A DNA stretch of 64,000 nt from positions 28,072 through 92,071 of the forward strand of contig CAJTMX010000007.1 of the NCBI GenBank assembly GCA_910577235.1, in the 5' to 3' direction. The stretch's first letter is position 1. Every line of letters begins with the position of its first letter. The notes below the pieces were generated by a model. The model searched no databases and had not been told where the DNA came from. It saw only the letters and a program-made list of their open reading frames with translations. Of the stretch, positions 15,880 through 25,553 are shown piece by piece. The position numbers and the translations under genes were made by a program. Source of the DNA: an uncultured Acetatifactor sp. GTDB lineage: Bacteria > Bacillota > Clostridia > Lachnospirales > Lachnospiraceae.

Positions 15880-17523
15880 ATGGATAAAAAGGAGCGTTTT
15901 TGGGAAATAATGGCATGGGGACTGCTGGGAGCGGTGTTTTTGCTGCTGGTGGCGATGAATGTGTTGTGGGGGGATCATTGGATCGATTCGGATATGGCGG
16001 CGGAGATGGTATTTTCCCGTCTGCTGGCTCAGGAGGGTAAGTGGATCGCCACGGAGAATTGGTTTTATTCCACGGAATTCCGGGTGCTGTATACGCAGCT
16101 GCTCATGGTTCCCCTGTTTCATCTGCTGGGAGACTGGCATCTGATCAGGGCAATTACCAACATCATCACATATCTGCTGATGCTGGGCGCGTATTTTTAC
16201 TGCGTGAGACCCCTTAAGATCCGCAAAAGTACCGTCATCTTCAGCTCCGTGATCCTGCTGCTGCCCTTCTCGGAGACGTTCCTCACCCATATGCAGATGG
16301 GGAATACCTATATGTGGCATGTGATCCTGATCCTGACGGCGTTCGGCATGTTTCTGCGGCTTTCACAGCCCCGGGAGGGGCGAGGCGTGGGAAAGGCCGT
16401 TACGGCTGCGGCCTATATGGCTCTCAGCCTTGTCTGCGGTCTGTCAGGCGTGCGCTATATGCTGGCGCTGCAGGTACCGCTGTGTATAACGGCGGGTATC
16501 TATGTTATAAAGAGCAGTGAGTTTGCAGCGCTGCGCAGAGATCTATCCCTGCGGCAGCCCTGGGAACAGATCCGCAGGGTGCTCTGCGGCAAACGTCTGG
16601 CTTATCTGCTCTGGAGTTTTGCGGGGCTGCTGGCGGCAGGCGTGGGGTATCTGGTCAATGTGGCGGTGCTGGGACGGAGATTCCGGTTCCAGATGTATGA
16701 GGCCACCAACTTTATCCGGGTGTTTCAGGGAGTGCTGCTGGAGCGCGCCCAGGATACCATAGGGAACCTGTTGCAGTTGTTCGGTTATATCGAGGAAAAA
16801 GGCTTTCTGTCGGTCAGGGGTCTGATCTCCATGCTGGCTTTCGGATTCCTGGCGGGAATCTTGTTTGTGACGGTGCGGTGCAGCCGCCTGCTGGCAGGGG
16901 AGGAGAAAGCTCCCTCCCATCACCGGTTTTTGCTGTGGTTTTTTGTGACGGCCTTTGCGCTGAACACATTTGTGTTTCTGTTCACTACCAGCACCATCGT
17001 GGCCAGGTACTACATCACTGTGTTCCTGTTCGCGCTGCCGCTGCTCTGTGTCTATTACGAGCATGAAAAGATGCCGCTGGACCGGCTGCTTCTGGCGGTG
17101 CTGCTGTGGGGCGCGCTGGCGCTCACCACTGCAAAATGTGTATATTCTTTTGCGGATAAGGATAAAAATGAGGATAAAAGGCCTGTGGCTGCCTATCTGG
17201 AGGAGCAGGGCTATACTTTCGGCTATGCCAGTTATTGGAACGGCAATATCATGACGGAGCTTACGGACGGTGCCGTGGAGATCGCCAATATCCATGAGAT
17301 AGACAGGATGGATATGTTTACCTGGTCCAGCCCCGCGCGGTATTACAGAGAAGGGTATCACAGCGGTAAGACCTTTATCCTGCTGACGGCTCAGGAGGCG
17401 GCAGAGTACGCCTCGGTGCCGGTGATCGCAGCGGGAGAAGTGGTCTATGACCGGCAGGGATATGTGGTGCTGGGCTATGAATCGGTGGAGGCGCTGTGGG
17501 ACGCGGCGGGGCCTACGCCATAA
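15880..17523 (+). CDS. GT-C-like membrane glycosyltransferase
   Basis: A 547-residue polytopic protein (about 10-11 membrane segments) starting after GGAGACGATAT. The first outer loop reads 'HWIDSDMAAEMVFS' (about 32-45), with the D-x-D pair expected of GT-C enzymes, followed by 'EGKWIATENWF'. A small extracytoplasmic C-terminal domain lies at about 430-547. A short GC-rich hairpin fills the gap before the gene. Substrate unknown. The gene end overlaps upstream in-frame codons of the ligase-like gene, suggesting joint transcription. Confidence 0.62.
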   Translation: MDKKERFWEIMAWGLLGAVFLLLVAMNVLWGDHWIDSDMAAEMVFSRLLAQEGKWIATENWFYSTEFRVLYTQLLMVPLFHLLGDWHLIRAITNIITYLLMLGAYFYCVRPLKIRKSTVIFSSVILLLPFSETFLTHMQMGNTYMWHVILILTAFGMFLRLSQPREGRGVGKAVTAAAYMALSLVCGLSGVRYMLALQVPLCITAGIYVIKSSEFAALRRDLSLRQPWEQIRRVLCGKRLAYLLWSFAGLLAAGVGYLVNVAVLGRRFRFQMYEATNFIRVFQGVLLERAQDTIGNLLQLFGYIEEKGFLSVRGLISMLAFGFLAGILFVTVRCSRLLAGEEKAPSHHRFLLWFFVTAFALNTFVFLFTTSTIVARYYITVFLFALPLLCVYYEHEKMPLDRLLLAVLLWGALALTTAKCVYSFADKDKNEDKRPVAAYLEEQGYTFGYASYWNGNIMTELTDGAVEIANIHEIDRMDMFTWSSPARYYREGYHSGKTFILLTAQEAAEYASVPVIAAGEVVYDRQGYVVLGYESVEALWDAAGPTP

Positions 17524-17543
17524 GATGTGGAGAATGGGAAAGC

Positions 17544-19202
17544 ATGGACAAAAAACGGATTCTGTATACAGTTTGCTTTATCGCAATAAATATGCTGGAC
17601 TTTGTATGCAATACGCAAAACGGTGATATCCAGAGCATGGCCGTCAACGCTATGGGCATTGTGATACTTGTTATTATAGCCACAGGGCACTCGGTCAGGA
17701 ACATGCTGACGAGGGTAAACCTTATATGGACAGGGCTGTGCGTGGCTGTGGCTGCAGTGCCGACGGTACGGGCGTTTGCATCGGGACGGGACAGTTTTAT
17801 GGGCATGTTTGTGTGGGCCTTTGTGCTGGCGGTCTTCAATGTCTGGTGGATATTGATCTATGGAAAATATATGATCGGCAGGCTTTGGCGGTACAGAGCG
17901 CCCCAGGGGAAATGGGCATTTAACCCGGGTATCACAGGCTGGATATGGATCGCCATGACAGTGTTAATGACTTTGTCCCGCAGCGGCAGGGTATGGCCGG
18001 TCTGGTTCTTTGCGATGTTCGGCATGTTCTATCTGACGAGATACAGCTTGCGGGACAGGGATGCCATGATGGACGGTATGATAGACGGAACGATACTATC
18101 TTTTTTCATACTCCAAATATTTGCCTACGGTTTCAGACCTTATGATGTGGTGCGCTATCTTGGCGCGTTCAGCAACTGCAATATCACAGCGCTGCATTAC
18201 CTGCTGGTCTATACGATGGTACTTTTTAAACTGCATCTGCTGCACCGAAGAGGAGCCAGGAAGGGCTGGAAACTGTTCTATTTTGCGGGTGCCTGCGGTC
18301 TGCTGGGCTTTATGTTCCTTACCATGGGACGCACCGCCTGGGTGACGGCTTTTCTGGTGACGATGTTGTACGGCATTTTTGTGGTCCGGCAGAACTGGCA
18401 GAAAAAGTGGAGCGCGGTGCTGGGGCGGTTTATGGCGCTGGGGCTGACCACGATACTGCTGTTTCCGGCGGTGTTCGCCACGGTACGCTGGCTGCCCACC
18501 ATATTGCATCATCCTGTCTGGTTTTTGGCGGAATACAGCGAGAATAAGGTTCACTCCTTTGATCCGCCGGATTCCCCCAAGTATATCGAATGGGATGAAT
18601 TTATGGAGACTGTTCTGGGAAGGATCTGGGGGACGCTGCCATTCCACGCCAGCCGGATGAATGATCCTTTTCTGCTGGTGGCTCAGGCGGCGGACAGCTC
18701 CGGGCTTGCGGACAGCGGCAATGTCTCCATGACTCAGACGGACACCGCGGCGACGGAAAACGGCGACGCCATGGAGATACTGGACCTAAAAGTGCTGGAC
18801 AAATCATTAAATGTCCGACTCAGTATCTATAAGATGTATTTTCAGGAGTTAAATCTGCTGGGACACAGCCAGGGGGAAGGGCATTATGTCATGGAGGACA
18901 CGGAGAATATTGTGTGGCATGCCCATAACCTTTGGCTGCAGATCGCGTATTCTTACGGAATTCCCACCGGATTGCTGTTTGTTGTCCTGACGGTACTGCT
19001 GCTGCGAAAGCATTATGCGAGTATGAAAACTCACTCCGAAAACGTCTATGCCATCATACCTTTTTTCCTGTGCGTGGTGTTTTTCTGCTACGGGATCATG
19101 GAGATGGTGTGGAATATGGGACAGGTGGTGTTGCTGTTGTTTTTTGTGGTACAGCATCCGCAGATAGGAGATTCGGGAGCGGGGGGATCGGAGTTGTCGT
19201 GA
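17544..19202 (+). CDS. O-antigen ligase-like (WaaL/Wzy-type) membrane protein
   Basis: A 552-residue protein with about 10-12 membrane segments and one large hydrophilic outside loop (about 325-435). The loop ends just before 'WHAHNLWLQIAYSYGIPTG', the H-x-H-N motif seen in WaaL/PglL-type ligases and Wzy polymerases. Such enzymes move a lipid-linked glycan to its acceptor or polymerise repeat units on the outer membrane face. ATG 17544 is preferred over a longer in-frame start because the upstream codons overlap the previous gene and are not hydrophobic. The stop overlaps the GTG of the next gene by 4 bases. It is the only ligase/polymerase-like protein in the window, so it is central to glycan delivery. 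Confidence 0.7.
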   Translation: MDKKRILYTVCFIAINMLDFVCNTQNGDIQSMAVNAMGIVILVIIATGHSVRNMLTRVNLIWTGLCVAVAAVPTVRAFASGRDSFMGMFVWAFVLAVFNVWWILIYGKYMIGRLWRYRAPQGKWAFNPGITGWIWIAMTVLMTLSRSGRVWPVWFFAMFGMFYLTRYSLRDRDAMMDGMIDGTILSFFILQIFAYGFRPYDVVRYLGAFSNCNITALHYLLVYTMVLFKLHLLHRRGARKGWKLFYFAGACGLLGFMFLTMGRTAWVTAFLVTMLYGIFVVRQNWQKKWSAVLGRFMALGLTTILLFPAVFATVRWLPTILHHPVWFLAEYSENKVHSFDPPDSPKYIEWDEFMETVLGRIWGTLPFHASRMNDPFLLVAQAADSSGLADSGNVSMTQTDTAATENGDAMEILDLKVLDKSLNVRLSIYKMYFQELNLLGHSQGEGHYVMEDTENIVWHAHNLWLQIAYSYGIPTGLLFVVLTVLLLRKHYASMKTHSENVYAIIPFFLCVVFFCYGIMEMVWNMGQVVLLLFFVVQHPQIGDSGAGGSELS

Positions 19203-21043
19203 GAGTAAAGGAAAGTCTGAAACGGAATAAATGGCAGTGCCTGGTACTGCTCCTGGTGCTGCTGGTACAGTGCTTTTATATCAGCCAAAAGGACGGCTAT
19301 CATATGGATGAGCTGCTGACCTTTGAACTGGCCAACGCGGAATATAATCCATGGATCGTGCCCACCCAGCCGGTGGGGCGTCTGGCAAAGTTCATGCAGC
19401 AGGAGATCTATGAGGACAGTCTGGGAGAAACGCTGGGGAATCTGTGGGACACGGCAATGGATGTACTGCAGAACGGAAGGGACAGCAAGCTGCTCAGCTA
19501 CCGCGCGGATGTCTACGATGAGCCGGTTTGGATCAGCAGGGAGCAGTTCCATGAGTATATCACGGTGGGAGAGCGGGACGGTTTTAATTATCTGTCCGTG
19601 TATTTCAACGGCAGGGAAGACGACCATCCCCCGGTGTACTATATGCTGGTACACACCATGTCCTCTATTTTCCGGGACAGGATATCCCCGTGGATGGGAT
19701 GTATCTTTAACCTGGCGGCGGTGCTGGGCTGCTGTGTCCTGATGTTCGCGATGGGCCGTCTGCTGGCAGACTGTCATTATATGAAGGCTCGGACGGGGGA
19801 GTGCTGGGGGCTGTACAGCGGGTTGTTGTACGGCTGCTCCGCCGGAGCGATAGCCAGTACGCTGTTCATCCGTATGTACGGCCTTCTGGCTTTCTGGTGT
19901 ATGCTCACCCTGTATCTGCATTTGCGGAAATGGCTGGGGCCCCAGGCGCGGACGGGAAAAGACTTTACAAAAGGAAATAAGGGGCTGATCCTGGTGACGG
20001 CCATGGGGTTTTGGACCCAGTATTTTTTCCTGTTTTATTGTATACTGCTGGCGCTTGTGACAGTGGTCGCCCTGGTGAGAAACGGCAGAAAAAGAGAGGC
20101 TTTTCGCTATATCAGAAGTATGGTTACCGCGGCGGTGATCGGAGTGGCGGTTTACCCTTTTTCAATAATGAATATCCTCACCAACGGAAGGGCGGTTGAG
20201 GCTGTGGCCAATCTGGGCGGAAGTATGCGGGAATACGGGGAGCGGTTGATTGCCTTCGGCCGTATTCTGCTGCGAAGCACCTTCGGAAAACACATAATCG
20301 GCACGATGATCGTAGTGGCCCTGGCCGCCATCGGCGTGTTTGTGACTGTCTGGGATAAACGCAGGACATCCGGGGAACAGATGGCGGAGTCCGGCTGCAA
20401 GGCGGACAGAAAGGAGCGGAGACAACTGTGGTGGCTGCTGTTTCTGCCTCCGTCGGTATATTATCTGCTGGCCGCAAAAATGTCCCCCTATATGGTGGAC
20501 CGTTATATTATGCCTGTATTTCCCTTTGCTGCCATGGCTGCGGCGGGACTGCTGCTGTATCTGTGGAGCCGCCGGGGTCCGGCAGGAACCGGGGCCGTGC
20601 TGTGCGCCCTGCTGGCCGTATCCTGTGTCAGTGTCGTAACCTATCCGGGAGACGGAGATTACCTGTACAGCGGCTATGATTCTCCTGTAAGCGGGCAGCT
20701 GGGTATAGGGGAAAAATACTATGCCGATCTCCCCTGCATCTGCGTCTACGAAGGGTATGGCTTTTATGACAATCTGTTGGAATTTCAGGTGTATGAGCGC
20801 ACTCTGCTGGTCAAGCCCTCCGAATTGGCGGGCAGGCAGGATATAGCAGAGTTGTCGGAAGTGATCGTGCTGCGCAAGCAGAATGTGAGCTCCGAGGCAT
20901 GGCAGGAGGTGCTGGAGACTCTGTCCGGCTACGGTCTCAAGCCGCAGGACTGGCTGGTGCGGGATAGCGTCTACAGGGATGAGGTGGCGCGTTTTGTATC
21001 CGTTGTCTCCAAGGAGCCGCAAACCGGACAACAGGAGAAATAG
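19199..21043 (+). CDS. GT39-like membrane glycosyltransferase
   Basis: The gene begins with GTG at 19199, with GGAG five bases upstream, and overlaps the ligase stop (GTGA). The 614-residue product has an N-terminal membrane segment followed by 'YHMDELLTFEL' (about 35-45), the H-x-D-E catalytic loop, and 'DDHPPVYYMLVH' (about 141-152), the second conserved GT-C loop. About 8-10 further membrane segments and a C-terminal outside domain (about 470-614) follow. The long first loop (about 45-150) is larger than in the related gene at 11221. It likely adds a sugar from polyprenyl phosphate outside the membrane. Confidence 0.72.
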   Translation: MRVKESLKRNKWQCLVLLLVLLVQCFYISQKDGYHMDELLTFELANAEYNPWIVPTQPVGRLAKFMQQEIYEDSLGETLGNLWDTAMDVLQNGRDSKLLSYRADVYDEPVWISREQFHEYITVGERDGFNYLSVYFNGREDDHPPVYYMLVHTMSSIFRDRISPWMGCIFNLAAVLGCCVLMFAMGRLLADCHYMKARTGECWGLYSGLLYGCSAGAIASTLFIRMYGLLAFWCMLTLYLHLRKWLGPQARTGKDFTKGNKGLILVTAMGFWTQYFFLFYCILLALVTVVALVRNGRKREAFRYIRSMVTAAVIGVAVYPFSIMNILTNGRAVEAVANLGGSMREYGERLIAFGRILLRSTFGKHIIGTMIVVALAAIGVFVTVWDKRRTSGEQMAESGCKADRKERRQLWWLLFLPPSVYYLLAAKMSPYMVDRYIMPVFPFAAMAAAGLLLYLWSRRGPAGTGAVLCALLAVSCVSVVTYPGDGDYLYSGYDSPVSGQLGIGEKYYADLPCICVYEGYGFYDNLLEFQVYERTLLVKPSELAGRQDIAELSEVIVLRKQNVSSEAWQEVLETLSGYGLKPQDWLVRDSVYRDEVARFVSVVSKEPQTGQQEK

Positions 21044-21099
21044 AAGGGGTATTGCCGGGTATATGGTTTTGCGTTGGGGGGCGGTGCCTCCATAAGAGG

Positions 21100-21128
21100 T
21101 TGACAGAATACGCGCGATAGAGGATAAT
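21100..21128 (+). promoter_or_regulatory. internal promoter before the 21166 glycosyltransferase
   Basis: TTGACA (21100-21105), 17-nt spacer, GATAAT (21123-21128): 11 of 12 consensus positions. It lies in the 122-base gap before the start codon at 21166 and probably starts a new transcription unit within the cluster. Confidence 0.72.
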
Positions 21129-21165
21129 CAATAGAGAGTAAGCGGGAAAAGGATTGGTGGAACTC

Positions 21166-22137
21166 ATGGATAAGATCGCAGTGCTGATACCATGCTATAA
21201 TGAGGAAAAGACCATAGAAAAAGTGGTCACAGATGTGCGCGGCGCACTGCCGGAGGCCACGGTATATGTGTATGACAACAATTCCACCGACCGAACCGCT
21301 GAGCTTGCCTGGGAAGCCGGAGCCGTCATACGTCAGGAGTACGCGCAGGGAAAGGGCAATGTGATCCGGCGCATGTTCCGGGAGATCGACGCGCAGTGTT
21401 ATCTGATGGTGGACGGAGATGACACCTATCCGCTGGACTGCGCCAGGGAGATGGTGGACCGGGTGCTGGAGAGACATGCGGATATGGTGGTGGGCGACCG
21501 CCTCTCGTCCACATATTTTACCGAGAATAAGCGGCCTTTCCACAACTTTGGAAACAGCCTGATGCGCACAAGCATCAACAGCCTGTTTCGGGCGGATATC
21601 AAGGATATCATGACCGGATACAGGGCTTTTTCCTATGAGTTTGTGAAGACCTTCCCGGTCTTTTCCCAGGGGTTCGAGATAGAGACAGAGATGACGATAC
21701 ACGCTGTCAACTACAATATGCAGGTGGAAAACGTGGTGGTGGAGTATCGTGACCGCCCGGAAGGCAGCGTATCCAAACTCAACACTTTTCGGGACGGCAT
21801 GAAAGTCATACACAAGATGATACAATTATACAAGAACCATAAGCCCCTTAAATTCTTCAGCCTGATCGGGCTGCTGTTTGTTATGGTGGCGGTGGTCATG
21901 TTCGCCCCCATATTGCTGGAGTATCTGGAGACCGGGCTTGTGCCCCGGTTCCCCACGCTGATCGTGTGCGGTTTTCTGGTCATGGCGGCCATACAGGCGT
22001 TTTTTTCCGGCATGGTGCTGGACGTGCAGGTGGCCAAGGACAGAAGAGACTTTGAGTACCGTTTGAACAAGATCTACTCTGAGAAACAGATGAAATGCGT
22101 GGGTTTATCTCAAAACCGGATAAATGAGGTGGAGTAG
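21166..22137 (+). CDS. GT2 polyprenyl-phosphate glycosyltransferase with two C-terminal membrane helices
   Basis: A 323-residue GT-A enzyme. The N-terminal domain has 'VLIPCYNEEKTI' (about 5-16), 'DNNSTD' and the D-x-D in 'MVDGDDTYP' (about 81-89). The C-terminus carries two membrane helices (about 226-246 and 262-285). This DPM1-like layout makes polyprenyl-phosphate sugars from nucleotide sugars on the inner face, feeding GT-C enzymes. The TTG 12 bases upstream is in frame, but ATG 21166 has GGTGG at a good distance. Its sugar is unknown. Two similar synthases (26131, 52472) are present, so three different lipid-linked sugars may be made. Confidence 0.85.
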   Translation: MDKIAVLIPCYNEEKTIEKVVTDVRGALPEATVYVYDNNSTDRTAELAWEAGAVIRQEYAQGKGNVIRRMFREIDAQCYLMVDGDDTYPLDCAREMVDRVLERHADMVVGDRLSSTYFTENKRPFHNFGNSLMRTSINSLFRADIKDIMTGYRAFSYEFVKTFPVFSQGFEIETEMTIHAVNYNMQVENVVVEYRDRPEGSVSKLNTFRDGMKVIHKMIQLYKNHKPLKFFSLIGLLFVMVAVVMFAPILLEYLETGLVPRFPTLIVCGFLVMAAIQAFFSGMVLDVQVAKDRRDFEYRLNKIYSEKQMKCVGLSQNRINEVE

Positions 22138-22141
22138 GGCT

Positions 22142-23935
22142 ATGCGTGACAAGATCGCCAAACGGTGGATAAAGGGAACAGCGGCGGCGGTCCTGCTGCT
22201 CATCATGGCAGTGGCGGGATGGCTGACAGGCCCCATATACTATCTGAATGATGATGTGACCATACGGTATATTCTCTCCGGAGCCTGTACGGGAATGCCG
22301 GACAGCCACGGGGTACAGATGAAATATCCTTTGACCTGGGTGCTGGCGGCGCTGTACCGGATCACCGGCGGGTTACAGGTATTTGTGCCATGGTTTGACC
22401 TGTTTATGGCGGGGTGCGTCCTGCTGGCCGGCACGGGTATACTTGCCGGTATGATGCAGGCAGTCAGAGGAAAAAAGGGCTTTGCGCGCATTGCGCCCGC
22501 GCTGATCGGGGCAGTGTTGTTTACGGGACTGCTGCTGCCCCATTACCTCTATATGCACTATACCATCATCGCCGCCATGCTTGCCGGGAGCGGGTTGTTT
22601 TTATGGGGGCGGAGACAGGGGCGTGGACTGCCGCTTGTGATGTTGGTACTGTGCTATCTGGTGCGGTCGGAAGTCTTTTTTCTGTCCGTCCCGTTTCTGC
22701 TGGTGGCGGTCTTGGACGAATCGCTGGGGGAGGTGGAGCGCGCGGCCCGGGGAAGGCAGCTGCTTGACCGGGTGTGCTGCGCTCTCAAGCGGCAGGGACG
22801 TCCTCTGCTGATCCTGCTATGCGCGGTGCTGGTCTGTTGGGGAATAGACCGTGTGGGATACGGCGGCAGTGAGTGGCAGGAGTTCTGGAGGTATTTTGAC
22901 AATCGGGTAAAATTGTATGATTACACTGATTTCCCGTCCACGGACCGATATGAGAACCGATATGAGGAACTTGGGCTGGACTGGGGACAATATCAGGTGC
23001 TGATCCATTACGACACCATACTGGATCAGGGCATAGACGCGGAGGTTTTGGAGCGCGTGCAGGAAAGTATCCAAGGCATGAAAGAGCCTGTGGCCATGGG
23101 GGAGCGCATCCGGCAATACCTGCGGTCGTATTATCTGCATATGCGATACGACGGCGTGCCTTATGGCCTGGTATGGGCCGGGTGTCTGGGACTGCTGCTT
23201 ATCCTGCAGGTCATTCACAGGAGATGGGACAGGCTTATATTGTCCGCGGCCCTGTTGGCGGGGCGCAGCCTGATCTGGCTCTATCTGATCCACAGGGACA
23301 GGTTTCCGGAGCGGATCTGGATATCCCTGTATCTCATAGAGATCGGGCTGCTGGCAGGTATGCTGCTGGGTGAGTGGCTTGAAAATCCCGCGTCCCCAGA
23401 GGGCAGCGCTTTGGCGGGAAAGACGTGGCGGCGCGGTGCGGCAGCCGTCTGTATGGCGCTGTGCCTGCTGCTGTCGGGCGGCGCGGCTTTCATGCAGTTG
23501 CGGCAGACGCTGGGAAATATGCGGATCGGACAGGAGAGACAGCGGCAGTGGGACCGGCTCACAGAGCAGATTGCCGGGAGCGGTGTGGAACTGTATCTGA
23601 TGGATGTGTATTCTGCGGTGGCCTACGCGGGGGAAGTATACGGAAGAGACTGCGGGCAGATTCTGCTGCTGGGAGGATGGCTGGGCCAATGCCCTCTGGT
23701 GGAGCAGCGTCTGGCGCTGTATGGCGCGGAGGATGGCGCCGGGGCCCTGCTGCATCCCGAAGTGCGCCTGCTGGCGCTGGCAGACAGGGATATCTCCTGG
23801 CTGGAGGAGTATTTGAGCCAGAGGCTGGGCCCGGTAGAACTGAAGAGACAGGAAATCATCTCCTGCGGGGATCAAGTGGAATTTGCCGTATACCGGCTGG
23901 TCAAGCCGCACAGCCCCGCAGGGGGATCTTCATAG
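22142..23935 (+). CDS. GT-C-like polytopic membrane protein
   Basis: The 597-residue protein starts at ATG 22142, with GGAG eight bases upstream and four bases after the previous stop. The first outside loop contains 'YYLNDDVTIRYIL' (about 34-46), an acidic pair at the GT-C catalytic position, followed by 'MKYPLTWVLAALY'. It has about ten membrane segments. The tail (about 440-597) contains an extracytoplasmic domain. The N-D-D loop resembles multispan families annotated only as DUFs. A glycosyltransferase role is inferred from layout and context, next to a polyprenyl-phosphate sugar synthase. Confidence 0.6.
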   Translation: MRDKIAKRWIKGTAAAVLLLIMAVAGWLTGPIYYLNDDVTIRYILSGACTGMPDSHGVQMKYPLTWVLAALYRITGGLQVFVPWFDLFMAGCVLLAGTGILAGMMQAVRGKKGFARIAPALIGAVLFTGLLLPHYLYMHYTIIAAMLAGSGLFLWGRRQGRGLPLVMLVLCYLVRSEVFFLSVPFLLVAVLDESLGEVERAARGRQLLDRVCCALKRQGRPLLILLCAVLVCWGIDRVGYGGSEWQEFWRYFDNRVKLYDYTDFPSTDRYENRYEELGLDWGQYQVLIHYDTILDQGIDAEVLERVQESIQGMKEPVAMGERIRQYLRSYYLHMRYDGVPYGLVWAGCLGLLLILQVIHRRWDRLILSAALLAGRSLIWLYLIHRDRFPERIWISLYLIEIGLLAGMLLGEWLENPASPEGSALAGKTWRRGAAAVCMALCLLLSGGAAFMQLRQTLGNMRIGQERQRQWDRLTEQIAGSGVELYLMDVYSAVAYAGEVYGRDCGQILLLGGWLGQCPLVEQRLALYGAEDGAGALLHPEVRLLALADRDISWLEEYLSQRLGPVELKRQEIISCGDQVEFAVYRLVKPHSPAGGSS

Positions 23936-23960
23936 AGAATGTGAAGAACAGGAGGCAGGT

Positions 23961-25553
23961 ATGGAGCGGATACCGAAAATATTTGAAAAGGTTTGTGTGA
24001 AAGCTGTACAGATCATGATGCTGGGGATCAGTTTGATGCTTGGATACTGGGCGGTGCGCTATACACATGGCTATCCGGATAATCTCAAGGAGGACTATAT
24101 TCAGATCAAGCCGGATTCAGCCGTGTGGAATCTGCTTATCTTTTGTATCGCGCTGACAGTTACCTGGCTGATACAGCGGATCATACTGCGGGGGGAGGAG
24201 AACCTTTGGCGAAAGCGGGTACGTCGCATTGCCGTGGGGGTGACGCTGCTGTCGGGCGTGTTATCCGCCGTTTGGGTGTCCGTCTGCCATATCATGCCGG
24301 TGTGGGATCAGATGCAGGTATATCTGGATGCCATGGACTTCAAAGCCGGCAATTTTCAGGATATGACAGGCTACATTTTTATGTGTCCCCATCAATATGG
24401 TCTGACTTTTCTGTATGAAATATTTTTGGCATTTGGCGGCGGCTGGCGTCTGCTGCAATATATCAACGCCTTGATGATCATGTGTGTGGTCTGGAGTTCC
24501 TATGCGCTGGTGGACGAGTTGTTCGGGGACGCGAAAGCCTGTCTGTATGTGCTCATGGGAGATCTGCTGTTTCTTCCTCTGTTTATCTATGTCAATTATG
24601 TGTATGGGGAGCTGCTCTCCATGGGGTTCAGTATGTTGGGTATCTGGCTGCTGATCCGGTGGTATCACAGAAAGAGGAACCTTTATCTCCTGCTGTCCCT
24701 TCTGTGTCTCAGCGTGGCGGCACTTGCCAGAATGAACGTGACAGTGCTGCTGATCGCGGTGTGCATTGCCATGCTGGTTCACGGCCTGGGCAGCAGAAAC
24801 CTTCGTGTGTTGGTGGCAGGGGCGCTCACGCTGTTGGTGCCGCTCTGCGCCGTGGGGGCCATGCGTCTGAGTTATGAGCTGAGATCCGGCATAAAGATCG
24901 AGGGCGGTATTCCGGCAAGCATGTATATTGCCATGGGTATGCAGCAGTCCACAGGAGGTGCCGGTGTCTATAACGGATATAACAATTCCGTGTTCCGGGG
25001 GCAGGCGGAGAGTGACGAGGATAAGGCCAATGAGATCGCGGGAACCTATATCCGGGAACGTCTGCGGGAATTCCGGGAGAATCCGGGACTGGCAAAGGAT
25101 TTTTACAAGGAAAAGATACAGGAGCAGTGGAATGAGCCCACAGTCTGCAGTCTGGTGATGACGGCCACCTTTGAGACGCCGCCCACGGGAATGGTGGAAA
25201 AACTGTACTATGGCTCCTGGCAGCAGCACTATCGGGACTATATGAACCGGTATATGACGGTGTTATATCTGGGCGTGATCCTGTACTGTGGGGCCGGATT
25301 GCTGAGAAAGACGGATATACTGCAGTGCATGCTGCTGGTGGGTGTGATCGGAGGCTTTCTGTTCAGCATATTGTGGGAGGCCAAATCCAGATATGTGCTG
25401 CCATATATTGTGCTGCTGATCCCCTATATGGGGCTGGGTATTTCCGCCGCCCAGACTCTGTTTGGCAACTTGACGGGGTATGTGAGAAAGAGGGCAGGCG
25501 GTTTAGGGGGACAGAGCAAGGACAGACTTGAGGAGACCAACGATGGAGAGTGA
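23961..25553 (+). CDS. GT-C-like membrane glycosyltransferase (paralogue of the 33041 gene)
   Basis: ATG 23961 follows AGGAGG at a good distance. The 530-residue protein has about 10-11 membrane segments. The first large outside loop has 'MPVWDQMQVYLDAMDF' (about 113-128). A later outside loop has 'IAMGMQQSTGGAGVYNGYN' (about 327-345) and 'FYKEKIQEQWNEPT'. The same elements occur in the minus-strand gene 33041-34651 ('IAMGMQESSRGNGWYNGFN', 'FYRDKFLSQWTDG'), so the two are paralogues. The end overlaps the start of the acetyltransferase gene by 11 bases. Substrate unknown. Confidence 0.68.
   Translation: MERIPKIFEKVCVKAVQIMMLGISLMLGYWAVRYTHGYPDNLKEDYIQIKPDSAVWNLLIFCIALTVTWLIQRIILRGEENLWRKRVRRIAVGVTLLSGVLSAVWVSVCHIMPVWDQMQVYLDAMDFKAGNFQDMTGYIFMCPHQYGLTFLYEIFLAFGGGWRLLQYINALMIMCVVWSSYALVDELFGDAKACLYVLMGDLLFLPLFIYVNYVYGELLSMGFSMLGIWLLIRWYHRKRNLYLLLSLLCLSVAALARMNVTVLLIAVCIAMLVHGLGSRNLRVLVAGALTLLVPLCAVGAMRLSYELRSGIKIEGGIPASMYIAMGMQQSTGGAGVYNGYNNSVFRGQAESDEDKANEIAGTYIRERLREFRENPGLAKDFYKEKIQEQWNEPTVCSLVMTATFETPPTGMVEKLYYGSWQQHYRDYMNRYMTVLYLGVILYCGAGLLRKTDILQCMLLVGVIGGFLFSILWEAKSRYVLPYIVLLIPYMGLGISAAQTLFGNLTGYVRKRAGGLGGQSKDRLEETNDGE

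Noticed and set aside
18932..19198. Long N-terminal extension of the 19199 transferase
   Set aside because: It lies wholly inside the ligase gene in another frame and has no hydrophobic logic. GTG 19199 has GGAG at the right distance and overlaps the upstream stop.
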